Translations under genes and position numbers: made by a program
Notes under the pieces: model-generated
What the model saw: the letters and a program-made list of their open reading frames with translations, nothing else
Told to the model about the DNA's origin: nothing
Database searches by the model: none
Assembly: GCA_963727415.1 (NCBI GenBank)
Contig: CAVSGF010000001.1
Location: 186,001 to 250,000, forward strand
Source of the DNA: DASQPR01 sp963727415
Lineage (GTDB): Bacteria; Actinomycetota; Actinomycetes; Mycobacteriales; Micromonosporaceae
Direction: 5' to 3'
DNA: 64,000 nucleotides
Part shown: piece after piece, positions 17,515 to 25,806 of the stretch
Layout: each line of letters begins with the position of its first letter
Numbering within the stretch: position 1 is the first letter of the stretch

Positions 17515-19077
17515 ATGACCATCGGCACGGTGGATTCCAGCGGTTCGCGCGGTCGGATCCTGATGTTGGTTGACAACGCCGTCAAGGGCGATTCCCGCGT
17601 CCAGAAGACGGCCAAATCAGCCGCCGCGGCCGGATGGGATGTCACGCTCCTTGGGATCAAGGGCGTCGGCACCGAGCAGGAGTGGCGGATCGGCGACGCC
17701 CAGGTGCGGCTGCTTCCGGTCAAGTTTGCGCTAAGCCCGCATTACTCGCAGATTCGGCGGTCATGGCTCCGCCGGCCGCTGGCCTACCCGCCGGGCCGAA
17801 CCGCCGCATATCGTCAGCAGTTGATCAAAGGTCGCCGCGCCGACATCCGGGCCCGGCTGGCCGCGGCGCGGGCCCGGCAGAAATCCGGGGCCGCTCGGAG
17901 CCTCGACTTCCTGGTCGTTCCGTGGCTGCGTATGTCGAGTCTTTACCACAAGGCCCTTCACCGGTGGACGCGGTTCCGGAGCCACGAGTCCGACCGCCTG
18001 CGCGCCGCCCAGCGAGACCCCGACGCGCCGATCAACAAGATGGTGATTGCATTCTGGCGGCGTGCGCTCGGTCGCCGCAGCTGGCGCCGCCTCGACCCGG
18101 GGTTGTGGGACTACGAACTGGCATTCGGCCCGGTCATTGACCGAATGCAACCCGACATCATTCACGCCAACGACTTCCGGATGCTTGGCGTGGCCATCCG
18201 TGCCGCGGCTCGCGCTCGCTCACGTGGCCGCGCAGTCCGGGTTCTGTGGGACGCGCATGAGTCGGTTGAGGGCATCATGGGGCGGTCGAGCAACCCGCGT
18301 TGGCATCCGGCTCAGATCGAATACGTTCGCGAGTACGCCCCTCAGGCCGACGCGGTAGTCACCGTCTCACCGACACTGGCCGACATGCTCCGCACCTCGC
18401 ACAGCTTGCCGGAGAACCCGGTGGTGGTGCTGAACGCGCCGGTAAGCAAGCCGGATGCCATCGAGGCATCGGCTCCACTGGATGACCTTCGGTCGCTTTG
18501 CGGCATTACCGAGACCACGCCGCTGCTGGTCTACTGCGGCGGCGTCAACCCGAGGCGCGGTCTGGACACCATGGTCGACGCGCTACCGCTGCTGCCCGAT
18601 GTGCACGTCGCGTTCGTGACGCTGCACCCCAGCGGCGCCAATGCCGCCTCCGAGGCGCTCCTGGAGCGCGCCGGCGAGCTTGGTCTCGCCGACCGCGTCC
18701 ACCTCCTGCCGTACGTCGCCCACTGGCAGGTTTCTCAGTTCTTGTCCACGGCCGACGCGGGGGTCATCCCGATTCACCACCAGCCCAACCACGAGATCGC
18801 CCTGATCACCAAGTTCTTCGAGTTCTCTCAGGCTCGGTTGCCGATCATCGTCAGCGACGTGCGGACCATGGCCGACACCGTGCGTACCACCGGTCAGGGT
18901 GAAGTCTTTACGGCGCGGGATGTGGACTCCTACGTGGCCGCGGTCCGAGCCGTGCTCGCCGACCCACAGCGCTACCGGAAGGCGTACGACGAACCTGGGT
19001 TGCTCACCGGCTGGACCTGGGAAGCGCAAGTCGACGCACTCGACGCCGTGTATTCGCGTCTGGTGTCCGGACGCTAG
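17515..19077 (+). CDS. GT4-type glycosyltransferase, paralogue A
   Basis: Encodes 520 residues. GT-B glycosyltransferase related to family 4. The N-terminal Rossmann domain begins RGRILMLVDNAVKGDSRVQK, followed by an unusual Arg-rich insert of about 130 residues (about 80-210), then LDPGLWDYELAFGPVIDRM, DIIHANDFRMLGVA, the donor-domain entry PLLVYCGGVNPRRGLDTMV, and the nucleotide-binding end FEFSQARLPIIVSDVRTMADTV. It is one of three close paralogues in the window, the others at 24044 and 27959. ATG 17515 has only a weak AAGG upstream. It converges on the operon of the minus-strand glycosyltransferases, 71 bp away. The likely role is adding a sugar from a nucleotide donor to a lipid-linked glycan at the inner membrane face; donor and acceptor are unknown. 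Confidence 0.82.
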   Translation: MTIGTVDSSGSRGRILMLVDNAVKGDSRVQKTAKSAAAAGWDVTLLGIKGVGTEQEWRIGDAQVRLLPVKFALSPHYSQIRRSWLRRPLAYPPGRTAAYRQQLIKGRRADIRARLAAARARQKSGAARSLDFLVVPWLRMSSLYHKALHRWTRFRSHESDRLRAAQRDPDAPINKMVIAFWRRALGRRSWRRLDPGLWDYELAFGPVIDRMQPDIIHANDFRMLGVAIRAAARARSRGRAVRVLWDAHESVEGIMGRSSNPRWHPAQIEYVREYAPQADAVVTVSPTLADMLRTSHSLPENPVVVLNAPVSKPDAIEASAPLDDLRSLCGITETTPLLVYCGGVNPRRGLDTMVDALPLLPDVHVAFVTLHPSGANAASEALLERAGELGLADRVHLLPYVAHWQVSQFLSTADAGVIPIHHQPNHEIALITKFFEFSQARLPIIVSDVRTMADTVRTTGQGEVFTARDVDSYVAAVRAVLADPQRYRKAYDEPGLLTGWTWEAQVDALDAVYSRLVSGR

Positions 19078-19148
19078 CGGTTCAGCCGACCCTGCCAGTG
19101 ACCTGACCTGCTATCCGGCCGTCACGGTGGACCCGAGCGCGATTCGCG

Positions 19149-21329
19149 TCAGTCACGACGGTCGTGGCCGAACAGCACAGCGTCGAATGCGGCGAGTTCG
19201 GCAGCCGGATCCCAGACCTCCCGCACCAGGCGGGACGCGAGGTCGCCGGCCTCTCGCCAGGTGTCGTTGGACGAGGTGAGCTTCAGGATCCGTTCTGCGG
19301 CCTGCTCCGGCGAGCCGACCACCCAGTCCGCCGGAAGCAGGGTGCGGGCGCTATTGTCGCCGGAAGATGTGAACGGCCAGTCACGTACGACCGGAATGGC
19401 ACCGCTTGCCGCTCCGTTGACCACCGCGTACGGGAACCCATCGCGCACCGACCCGTTGAGTATGACGCCGACGTCGGTGAGCAGGCGGCTGAGGTCGCTG
19501 TGCTGACTGCGTCGATGAACCGCGGTGCCGAGCGCGGCGATATCGTTCGACAGCATGTCCTCGTAGTCGTTGATCTTGGTGCGTCCAGTGTTTAATCCGT
19601 CGCCCACCAAGAACAGGCAATAGCGCTGGTCGTGCTGGTGAAGATGGCGTAGAACCGCCACCGACCAGCGTGGATCCGTCGCGATCGCGCCCACGCCGAT
19701 GACCGCCAGCGTGAACCGCGCATCGTCCGGCTTCGGCAGCACGGGCAGGTGTGCGTTGACCGCGCCGGCGATCACGTGCAATCGAGGGTGCTGGCCGCTG
19801 GAGAGGCCGGGAAGCACCCGCACCGCGAATTCGCGCACGTGCGCCGCGTCGAAGATCACGTCATCGACCCGCCCGAAATCCACCAACTGAGGCCAGTAGC
19901 TGAGTACGTCGGGATAGTGCGCTCGAATGACGACCCGCGTGCTTCCGGGGTCGACCAGCGTGGTCATCGCCGCCCCAGCCCGGCAGCCCTCGATGAGGAC
20001 CGTGTCTGCCCAATCGACATGCGGACGGAGCAGCGATTCGACCCGGTTGGTGTAGATCGACTTCCCCACCACCAGGTGGTTGATCATGTTCTTTGACTGG
20101 AGCGCAAGCTCCGCGAGCTCCTCGTGTTCGGCGATATCGATCACGCGAAGTTCGACGGTGTCCAACGATTCAAGCCGGCGAATGATCTCAGTGGCTTGGC
20201 CCCGGTCGTTTTCGCCGCGTTCGTCGTCCTTGCTGTCCATGACGATTGCCAGACGGTACGGACGCGAACCGACCGGGCCACGCCTGGTCGCCGAGCGGCC
20301 CCGAGGCGCCACGAGCTTCTGGACGGTGGCGCTGCCGCGCCACTGTCCGAGGTAGGCCTCCGGCTGCTCGACCAGCGCCGACGTCAAGGTATCCACATGC
20401 AGCGACGGGCTGAACAGCAGGCGCATGGCGCGGTAGGCGATCGGTGCGACCTTGTTCTCCGCCTTGGCGGCGAGGTAAGAGTCGGTGAGTGCCAGGCTCG
20501 CTGCGACGGCCGGTGCGAGCGTCGGCGGATGGTGATCGTACTTCACCTCTGCCACCGCCTCCCGGAGGAGCAAGTCGACCCGGATCGGATCGTCCTTGAT
20601 GCGGCCGACGGCACGAGCTGACGCGGCGACGGCGGCGGCCGGACGGTCGGCCCTCAGCAGGCTCGTGTGCACCGCATACGTCATTCGCCGGCGGATGACG
20701 TCGGGCAGCTTCGGCGTTGCCAGCGTCGCGGCCCACAGTTGCTGGCCGACCCGCGTACGCATGATGATCGGAGAGATGGCGGCACGGGCGACCGATGCCG
20801 CCGCGTTGATGCCGGCATGCCGGGCTTGGCGGTACCACACGCCGACCCGCGCGCGGACCGAGTCGAGGACGCCGCTATCCGAACGGTCCGGATCAGCCTG
20901 GTGCCGATAGACGGCCTTGAGGCCCGCCGCCATGCCGTATACCGCCGCCGGTCGACGGTACCGCTGAGCCAGTTCCCAGACCGCGTGGACCGCGTTCGCG
21001 TCCAGCGCCACGATGACGTCCGCGTCTCGGATAAGCCGTCGGACCGCGCGACTCCGGTCCACGAGCAGCCAGACCCGCAGCGGGCGGGATCCCGCCGCGA
21101 GCGCACGCTGCAGCGACCGCCCGTGTTCCGGACTTTGCGGATCAAGCCGGTAGCACGTGGCGAGGTCGCCACCGATGGAAACTGCTTCGGGATCGAAGTT
21201 GCAGACGAGCACGATCTCGGCGCCGGCGGCGCGGGCTCGCGTCATCTGCTCAACGACGGTCGCTGGCTGGGCGATCGCGTTCGCCGCGACGACGACCATC
21301 TTCGTCACGATCACTGAGGTACCCCTCAT
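19149..21329 (-). CDS. Large GT-B-like glycosyltransferase, paralogue A
   Basis: Encodes 726 residues. The C-terminal ~380 residues show a GT-B layout: RPYRLAIVMDSKDDERG at the first domain, VDWADTVLIEGCRAGA, STRVVIRAHYPDVLSYWPQLVDFGRVDDVIFDAAHV, then the second domain ARFTLAVIGVGAIATDPRW, LFLVGDGLN and VNGAASGAIPVVRDWPF. It aligns along this whole stretch with the protein at 25807. Unlike that paralogue it carries an extra N-terminal Rossmann-like domain (residues 1-150, AANAIAQPATVVEQM and DADVIVALDANAVHAVW). The middle (about 200-330) is helical. The ATG overlaps the upstream gene stop (ATGA); a GTG 15 bases inside is better placed for AGGGG. It is the last gene of a five-gene minus-strand operon. 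I do not recognise a named family. Confidence 0.7.
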   Translation of the reverse strand: MRGTSVIVTKMVVVAANAIAQPATVVEQMTRARAAGAEIVLVCNFDPEAVSIGGDLATCYRLDPQSPEHGRSLQRALAAGSRPLRVWLLVDRSRAVRRLIRDADVIVALDANAVHAVWELAQRYRRPAAVYGMAAGLKAVYRHQADPDRSDSGVLDSVRARVGVWYRQARHAGINAAASVARAAISPIIMRTRVGQQLWAATLATPKLPDVIRRRMTYAVHTSLLRADRPAAAVAASARAVGRIKDDPIRVDLLLREAVAEVKYDHHPPTLAPAVAASLALTDSYLAAKAENKVAPIAYRAMRLLFSPSLHVDTLTSALVEQPEAYLGQWRGSATVQKLVAPRGRSATRRGPVGSRPYRLAIVMDSKDDERGENDRGQATEIIRRLESLDTVELRVIDIAEHEELAELALQSKNMINHLVVGKSIYTNRVESLLRPHVDWADTVLIEGCRAGAAMTTLVDPGSTRVVIRAHYPDVLSYWPQLVDFGRVDDVIFDAAHVREFAVRVLPGLSSGQHPRLHVIAGAVNAHLPVLPKPDDARFTLAVIGVGAIATDPRWSVAVLRHLHQHDQRYCLFLVGDGLNTGRTKINDYEDMLSNDIAALGTAVHRRSQHSDLSRLLTDVGVILNGSVRDGFPYAVVNGAASGAIPVVRDWPFTSSGDNSARTLLPADWVVGSPEQAAERILKLTSSNDTWREAGDLASRLVREVWDPAAELAAFDAVLFGHDRRD

Positions 21330-22729
21330 CGGGCGGCAATCAGTTCGGCTGCTGGGCGCCGCCGGCCCCGGGCAAGCTCGATCGCTTCTTGCAGAGCCGG
21401 TTCGAGCTGGTGGCGGCGGGTGAACGCGTGGGCGAAGCGGCGGGCCGCCTGACGCTGCTCATCGGTTGCGTCGAGCGCGAATCGCGCGGCCCGCACGAAG
21501 GATTCCGCGAGGCGCTTGGGCTGCAGGCCCACAGCACCCGTCCAGAACGGGTATCCGGACAAGATCGACACAGCGTCGTGGTCGACGTCGTGGGCCGAGA
21601 CGATCGGCAGCCCGGACGCGGCGTACTCATAGACCTTGCCCGATGTGACGTAACGGCCACCGACCAGGATCAGCACGAGTGCGTCCCATCGGGCGTAGGT
21701 CTCCGCGACATCACTCTTGGCAACCGGCCCTCCGAATGAGACACCCCAGGGCTCGGCCGCCTTGAGTAGCTCCCTGTGCGGATTGACGCCACGTAACGCC
21801 CCGGCTCCGATATGCCCGCGGACTTCGAATCGGGACTTGGCGATCACCGGATCCGACTCGGCGGCGAATTGCCACCCGGTCAGTACCGCGTCAAGCACGG
21901 CAGGGGCGAAATTCACCGAGCCCAAGTAGCCGAATGTCAAGCCTTCACCGTCATTGGGGCGCCTGGCCACCTCAGGAATGCTGTCCGCGTCGAATCCGTT
22001 GCGGACCACCCGAACCCGCTCGGCCAGATGCGGGTAGCGATCACGATAGAACTGGGCGATCGGATCGTTGACGCACCACACCGCGAGCGCCTGGTCCAGC
22101 ACCTTACGCTCCCACTTGCCGGCGACCGACGCCGGAGCGAACGCTTCGGATCCATCGATCACGTCGATTGACCAGCCGTCCCGGAAGTCGACGACGTACG
22201 GCACCCCGGCTTCTTCCCAGAGGCGCCATGTGGCGGCGAGGTTGACGTACGGAGCGCAGGTAGTCACCAGCAAGTCGGCTGGGTGCTCCCGATGAACTCG
22301 CAGCACTCCGTTCTCCAGGGCGTCGCGCCAGCCACCGAAGACCGGCTCCGGAAACTGCGCCTGCGCGCGCTTGCGCAACCCGGCAATCCAGCCCTGCGGA
22401 TCGAGGCTGCGCTGCTCGCTGAACGCTCGGATGTCCGTCTCGAGGTCCTCGCGGACCAACGGAAGCTTCATGATCTGGATGCGGGGGTCGACGGCGTCAG
22501 ACAACGTGTAGTCCAAACCGAACTCCCGCTCCCACGATGAATCGGCGATCGTCACCACGGTGACGTCCCAGTCCATCCCGGCCAGCAAGTTGGCCGTCTC
22601 GCGCATCCGGTAGGCGCAGCTCTTCGCGGCTGGCGGGAACCCGATGGCCAGGTAGATAGCGTGCGGCCGACGGCTTCGAGACTCCGGTTTCGGTGCCCGT
22701 GACGCCGCTCTCGGGTTGGCGATCTTCAC
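21326..22729 (-). CDS. GT4-like glycosyltransferase
   Basis: Encodes 467 residues. GT-B fold: an N-terminal acceptor domain with PPAAKSCAYRMRETANLLAG and DWDVTVVTI, HPADLLVTTCAPYVNLAA, GVPYVVDFRDGWSID, then the donor domain RVRVVRNGFDAD, LTFGYLGSVNFAPAVLDAVL and the family-typical GKVYEYAASGLPIVSAHDVDH. It resembles the WbuB/WcaL-like group that handles exopolysaccharide chains. The GTG at 22729 was chosen because AAGGAG lies 6 bases upstream; the longer frame to 22753 lacks a site. It lies 61 bp after wecC in the minus-strand operon and overlaps the next gene by 4 bp. It differs clearly from the three GT4 paralogues, lacking their Arg-rich insert. Confidence 0.82.
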   Translation of the reverse strand: MKIANPRAASRAPKPESRSRRPHAIYLAIGFPPAAKSCAYRMRETANLLAGMDWDVTVVTIADSSWEREFGLDYTLSDAVDPRIQIMKLPLVREDLETDIRAFSEQRSLDPQGWIAGLRKRAQAQFPEPVFGGWRDALENGVLRVHREHPADLLVTTCAPYVNLAATWRLWEEAGVPYVVDFRDGWSIDVIDGSEAFAPASVAGKWERKVLDQALAVWCVNDPIAQFYRDRYPHLAERVRVVRNGFDADSIPEVARRPNDGEGLTFGYLGSVNFAPAVLDAVLTGWQFAAESDPVIAKSRFEVRGHIGAGALRGVNPHRELLKAAEPWGVSFGGPVAKSDVAETYARWDALVLILVGGRYVTSGKVYEYAASGLPIVSAHDVDHDAVSILSGYPFWTGAVGLQPKRLAESFVRAARFALDATDEQRQAARRFAHAFTRRHQLEPALQEAIELARGRRRPAAELIAAR

Positions 22730-22790
22730 TTGATTCTCCTTCAGACCGCTCACCGAGCGGCGTACAACCTCGTGTTACAACCGGTGTGCG

Positions 22791-24047
22791 TCAGAGCCGG
22801 TATGACGTACGACCGGTGGTCGCTCCTCGCGTATCAAAGAATCGCTTGGCAACCTGTGAAAGCTCCTCCGCGTCATAGACGCTGTGATTTTGTACAAGGA
22901 TCACAAGGTCGGCCTCGCTCACGGCGACCGGCAGGTCGTCCGCCCGCTGGACCTCGGTGCCGGCGACCCGCCAGTTGGTGATGTTCGGGTCGTGATAGGT
23001 GATCTTCGCGCCAAGTCCCATGAGAACCCGCGCGAGCGGGACCGCGGGCGATTCCCGCTGATCAGCGATGTCCGGCTTGTAGGTCACGCCGAGCAGGAGG
23101 ACCCGAGCGCCGTTGATCGCCAGGCCCGCGTCGTTGAGGATGTCCTGCGCGCGGCGCCCGACGTAGGTGGGCATGGTGGCGTTGATCTCTTGCGCCAGTT
23201 CCACGAACCGGAACGGATAGCCGAGGCGGGCACGCACGTTGTGGCTCAGATAGTTCGGATCGATCGGGATGCAGTGCCCCCCGACGCCCGGACCGGGGTA
23301 GAACGCCTGGAAGCCGAACGGCTTGGTGCCGGCGGCGTTGATCACGTCCCAAAGGTCTATACCTAGCTCATGGCAGAACCTGGCCATCTCGTTGACCAGG
23401 GCAATGTTGACGTGCCGGTAGGTGTTCTCGAGAAGCTTCGCGGTCTCCGCCTCGCGCGTACCCTTGGTCCGCACGACGGTTTCTACGAACCGCGAGTAGA
23501 ACTCGGCGGTGCGGTCCACGCACCCCGGCGTGTCACCACCGACGATCTTCGGCGTGTTGCGCGGGCCGAATTTCTGGTTGCCCGGGTCGATGCGCTCCGG
23601 AGAGAACCCGAGGTGGAAGTCGACGCCAGCGGCGAGCCCGGATTCCTCAAGGATCGGCCGCACCACCTCGTCGGTGGTTCCCGGGTAGGTCGTGGACTCA
23701 AGAACGACGAGCATTCCCGGTCGCAGGTTGCGGGACACCGCCCGGGTCGCGCTGACGACCGCGCCCAGATCCGGTCCACCGTCGCCGGACAGCGGCGTGG
23801 GTACGCAGATCACCGCGGTGGTCGCCGACGAGATCTCGGTTTCGTCCGTGGTAGCCCGGAACCCGGCGGCGAGCATCTCCGCGATGTCATCGTCGGACAA
23901 GTCATCGACATGGGACCGGCCAGAATTGAGACCGTCGGCCACCGACGAGTTCACATCAAAGCCGATCACCGTCATGCCCGAGCGGACCGCTTCAAGCGCG
24001 AGCGGGAGCCCGACGTAACCGAGCCCCAGCACTACCAGATCCGTCAT
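22791..24047 (-). CDS. wecC: UDP-N-acetyl-sugar 6-dehydrogenase (WecC/WbpA type)
   Basis: Encodes 418 residues. NAD-dependent nucleotide-sugar 6-dehydrogenase oxidising C6 of UDP-GlcNAc or UDP-ManNAc to the uronic acid. N-terminal Rossmann domain (VVLGLGYVGLPLALEAVRSG), the STTYPGTTDEV and FSPERIDPGN segments, lysine in ETAKLLENTYRHVNIALVNE, catalytic Cys259 in PGPGVGGHCIPIDPNYL, and a C-terminal domain with LLLGVTYKPDIADQRESP. These segments favour the WbpA/WecC subgroup over Ugd. Its ATG overlaps the stop of the preceding glycosyltransferase by 4 bp, so it is co-translated in the operon 27462-19149. A second, more distant dehydrogenase lies at 32225. Confidence 0.9.
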   Translation of the reverse strand: MTDLVVLGLGYVGLPLALEAVRSGMTVIGFDVNSSVADGLNSGRSHVDDLSDDDIAEMLAAGFRATTDETEISSATTAVICVPTPLSGDGGPDLGAVVSATRAVSRNLRPGMLVVLESTTYPGTTDEVVRPILEESGLAAGVDFHLGFSPERIDPGNQKFGPRNTPKIVGGDTPGCVDRTAEFYSRFVETVVRTKGTREAETAKLLENTYRHVNIALVNEMARFCHELGIDLWDVINAAGTKPFGFQAFYPGPGVGGHCIPIDPNYLSHNVRARLGYPFRFVELAQEINATMPTYVGRRAQDILNDAGLAINGARVLLLGVTYKPDIADQRESPAVPLARVLMGLGAKITYHDPNITNWRVAGTEVQRADDLPVAVSEADLVILVQNHSVYDAEELSQVAKRFFDTRGATTGRTSYRL

Positions 24048-25678
24048 GCACGTGCTTCCTTTACTGAATCCGGCTCCGCGACCGGTACCCCGGCCGCGGA
24101 CGGGCCGGATGTCGGCCGATCCGTAATCGCGCTGGCACTGTCGGGGTGCCGGTCCGACGGGACCAGACTCCGGTACACCTGGTCCTGATTTGCCGCCTGG
24201 GCTTCCCAGGTCCAGGGTTCAAGGTCCATCGACTCATAAGCGGCGCGGTACTGGCTGAGATCGGAAATGATCATCTTGGCGGCACGGACATAGTCTTCGA
24301 CGTCATCGACCCGGAAGACCTCGCCCTGCCCATTGAGCCGGACCGTCTCGGCCATCGTCTCAACGTCACTTACGAGGATCGGCAGACCGGCGTGAGAGTA
24401 CTCGAAGAACTTGGTAATTAGCTGAATCTCGTGGTTGAGCCAGTGGTGGATGGGAATCACACCGGCGGTCGCGGTCGACAGGAACCGCACCACGTCCGAG
24501 TGCGCCACGTATGGCAACACATGCAACCGGTCCGCAACGTTGAGTTCCTGCGCACGCTTGACCAGGCTGGTCAGGTACGGCCCGGTCGGGGCATTGACCA
24601 CAAACGCCACGTGCACATGCTCCAGTTGCGGCATGGCCTCGAGCATTACCCCAAGCCCGCGGTGGGCGGCAGCGGCGCCGCTGTAGACGAATAGCGGCGT
24701 GTCCTTGTCCAGCCCGCAGGCGGTGCGGATGTCCGGCGTCCCAGGATCGCCGGTCGCCGTGACATCTGCCGCGCTCGGCGCGTTGAGCACTACGGTCGGC
24801 AGCGCACGGAGCGAATGGTCGGACTTGAGCATCTCTGCCAAGCGCTCCGAAACGGTAATGACGGCATCCGCGTACGGCGCGTACTCGTGTTCGTGCGCGA
24901 CGTTCGCGACCATCCAGCGGTGGTTGTCGACCCGCGGCTTGACGCCCGGAAGGTACTCGTGAACGTCCCAGATGAGCTTGATGTCACGACGCTTGGCCTG
25001 GCCCCGGATCTTGGCGCGGGCGCCCACACCGAGCATGCGGAAGTCGTTGGCGTAAATGACATCCGGCTTCAGGGAGTCGACGGTCTTTCCGAAGGCCAGC
25101 TCGTAATCCCACAGGTTCGGCTCCAGGCGACGCCAGGACCGCTCCCCACTGACCCGGTGCCAGAACCAGGTGTACGCACGATCGGATGGCGCCCGCAGCG
25201 ACGTGCGGTACTGCTGGCCGAAGGTGGCCTGCTTGGCCCGCAACGACACCCATTTGGCCATCACTTTGGCGGCCAGCGCCTGGGCCTGCAGCAGGCGCTG
25301 GCGGACCCCCGACGCACCGGTCTGCGCGAGCAGCGCCCGCCGCACTTTCAGATCGATCTTCCAGGCACGCATTGCCTGGCTGCGCTGCTCGGCGATCCCC
25401 GTCGGCGGGTACGCGAGCGGAGCGATGACCCACCTCCGCCTGAACTCGTGGCGCCGAGCCTTGAGCGGACTGGCCATCCGGAGCAGCCGCACCTCGGCGT
25501 CGCCGAGCTGCCAGCTCTGCGGCCGACCGTTCGGCGATCGGCCCAGCAAGATGACTTCCCACCCGTGCTCAGCGGCGGATCGAGCGGTCTTCTGGACCCG
25601 CGAGTCGCCATTGACCCCGTTGTCCACGAGCATCACCAGACGTGCTGGCTTTGGCAGATCGTCATTCGGCGTCGCCAC
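24044..25678 (-). CDS. GT4-type glycosyltransferase, paralogue B
   Basis: Encodes about 544 residues. Second member of the paralogous GT4 set: ARLVMLVDNGVNGDSRVQKTA at the N-terminus, an Arg/Lys/Ala-rich insert at about 80-200, LEPNLWDYELAFGKTVDSL, DVIYANDFRMLGVGA, IKLIWDVHEYLPGVKPR, the donor domain PLFVYSGAAAAHRGLGVML, then FEYSHAGLPILVSDVETMAETV. A C-terminal tail of about 40 residues beyond the shared domain is Pro/Ser-rich. The GTG at 25678 is preferred because GAAGGG precedes it; a TTG at 25702 is the longest possible start. It is followed directly by wecC with a 4-bp overlap. The role is the same as for the other paralogues: a sugar transfer in building the surface polymer, with unknown specificity. 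Confidence 0.82.
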   Translation of the reverse strand: MATPNDDLPKPARLVMLVDNGVNGDSRVQKTARSAAEHGWEVILLGRSPNGRPQSWQLGDAEVRLLRMASPLKARRHEFRRRWVIAPLAYPPTGIAEQRSQAMRAWKIDLKVRRALLAQTGASGVRQRLLQAQALAAKVMAKWVSLRAKQATFGQQYRTSLRAPSDRAYTWFWHRVSGERSWRRLEPNLWDYELAFGKTVDSLKPDVIYANDFRMLGVGARAKIRGQAKRRDIKLIWDVHEYLPGVKPRVDNHRWMVANVAHEHEYAPYADAVITVSERLAEMLKSDHSLRALPTVVLNAPSAADVTATGDPGTPDIRTACGLDKDTPLFVYSGAAAAHRGLGVMLEAMPQLEHVHVAFVVNAPTGPYLTSLVKRAQELNVADRLHVLPYVAHSDVVRFLSTATAGVIPIHHWLNHEIQLITKFFEYSHAGLPILVSDVETMAETVRLNGQGEVFRVDDVEDYVRAAKMIISDLSQYRAAYESMDLEPWTWEAQAANQDQVYRSLVPSDRHPDSASAITDRPTSGPSAAGVPVAEPDSVKEARA

Positions 25679-25806
25679 TACCGGTCCCTTCTCCTTGACC
25701 AAGCGGTCTGCCCTGTGCGGACGCGGCCCGGCCGGTCATCGCCGGGTCGGCCAGTCGCCAGAGCGCACGCCCATAAGTCTCGATCACCCTCAGGAGCCCC
25801 GGCGAC

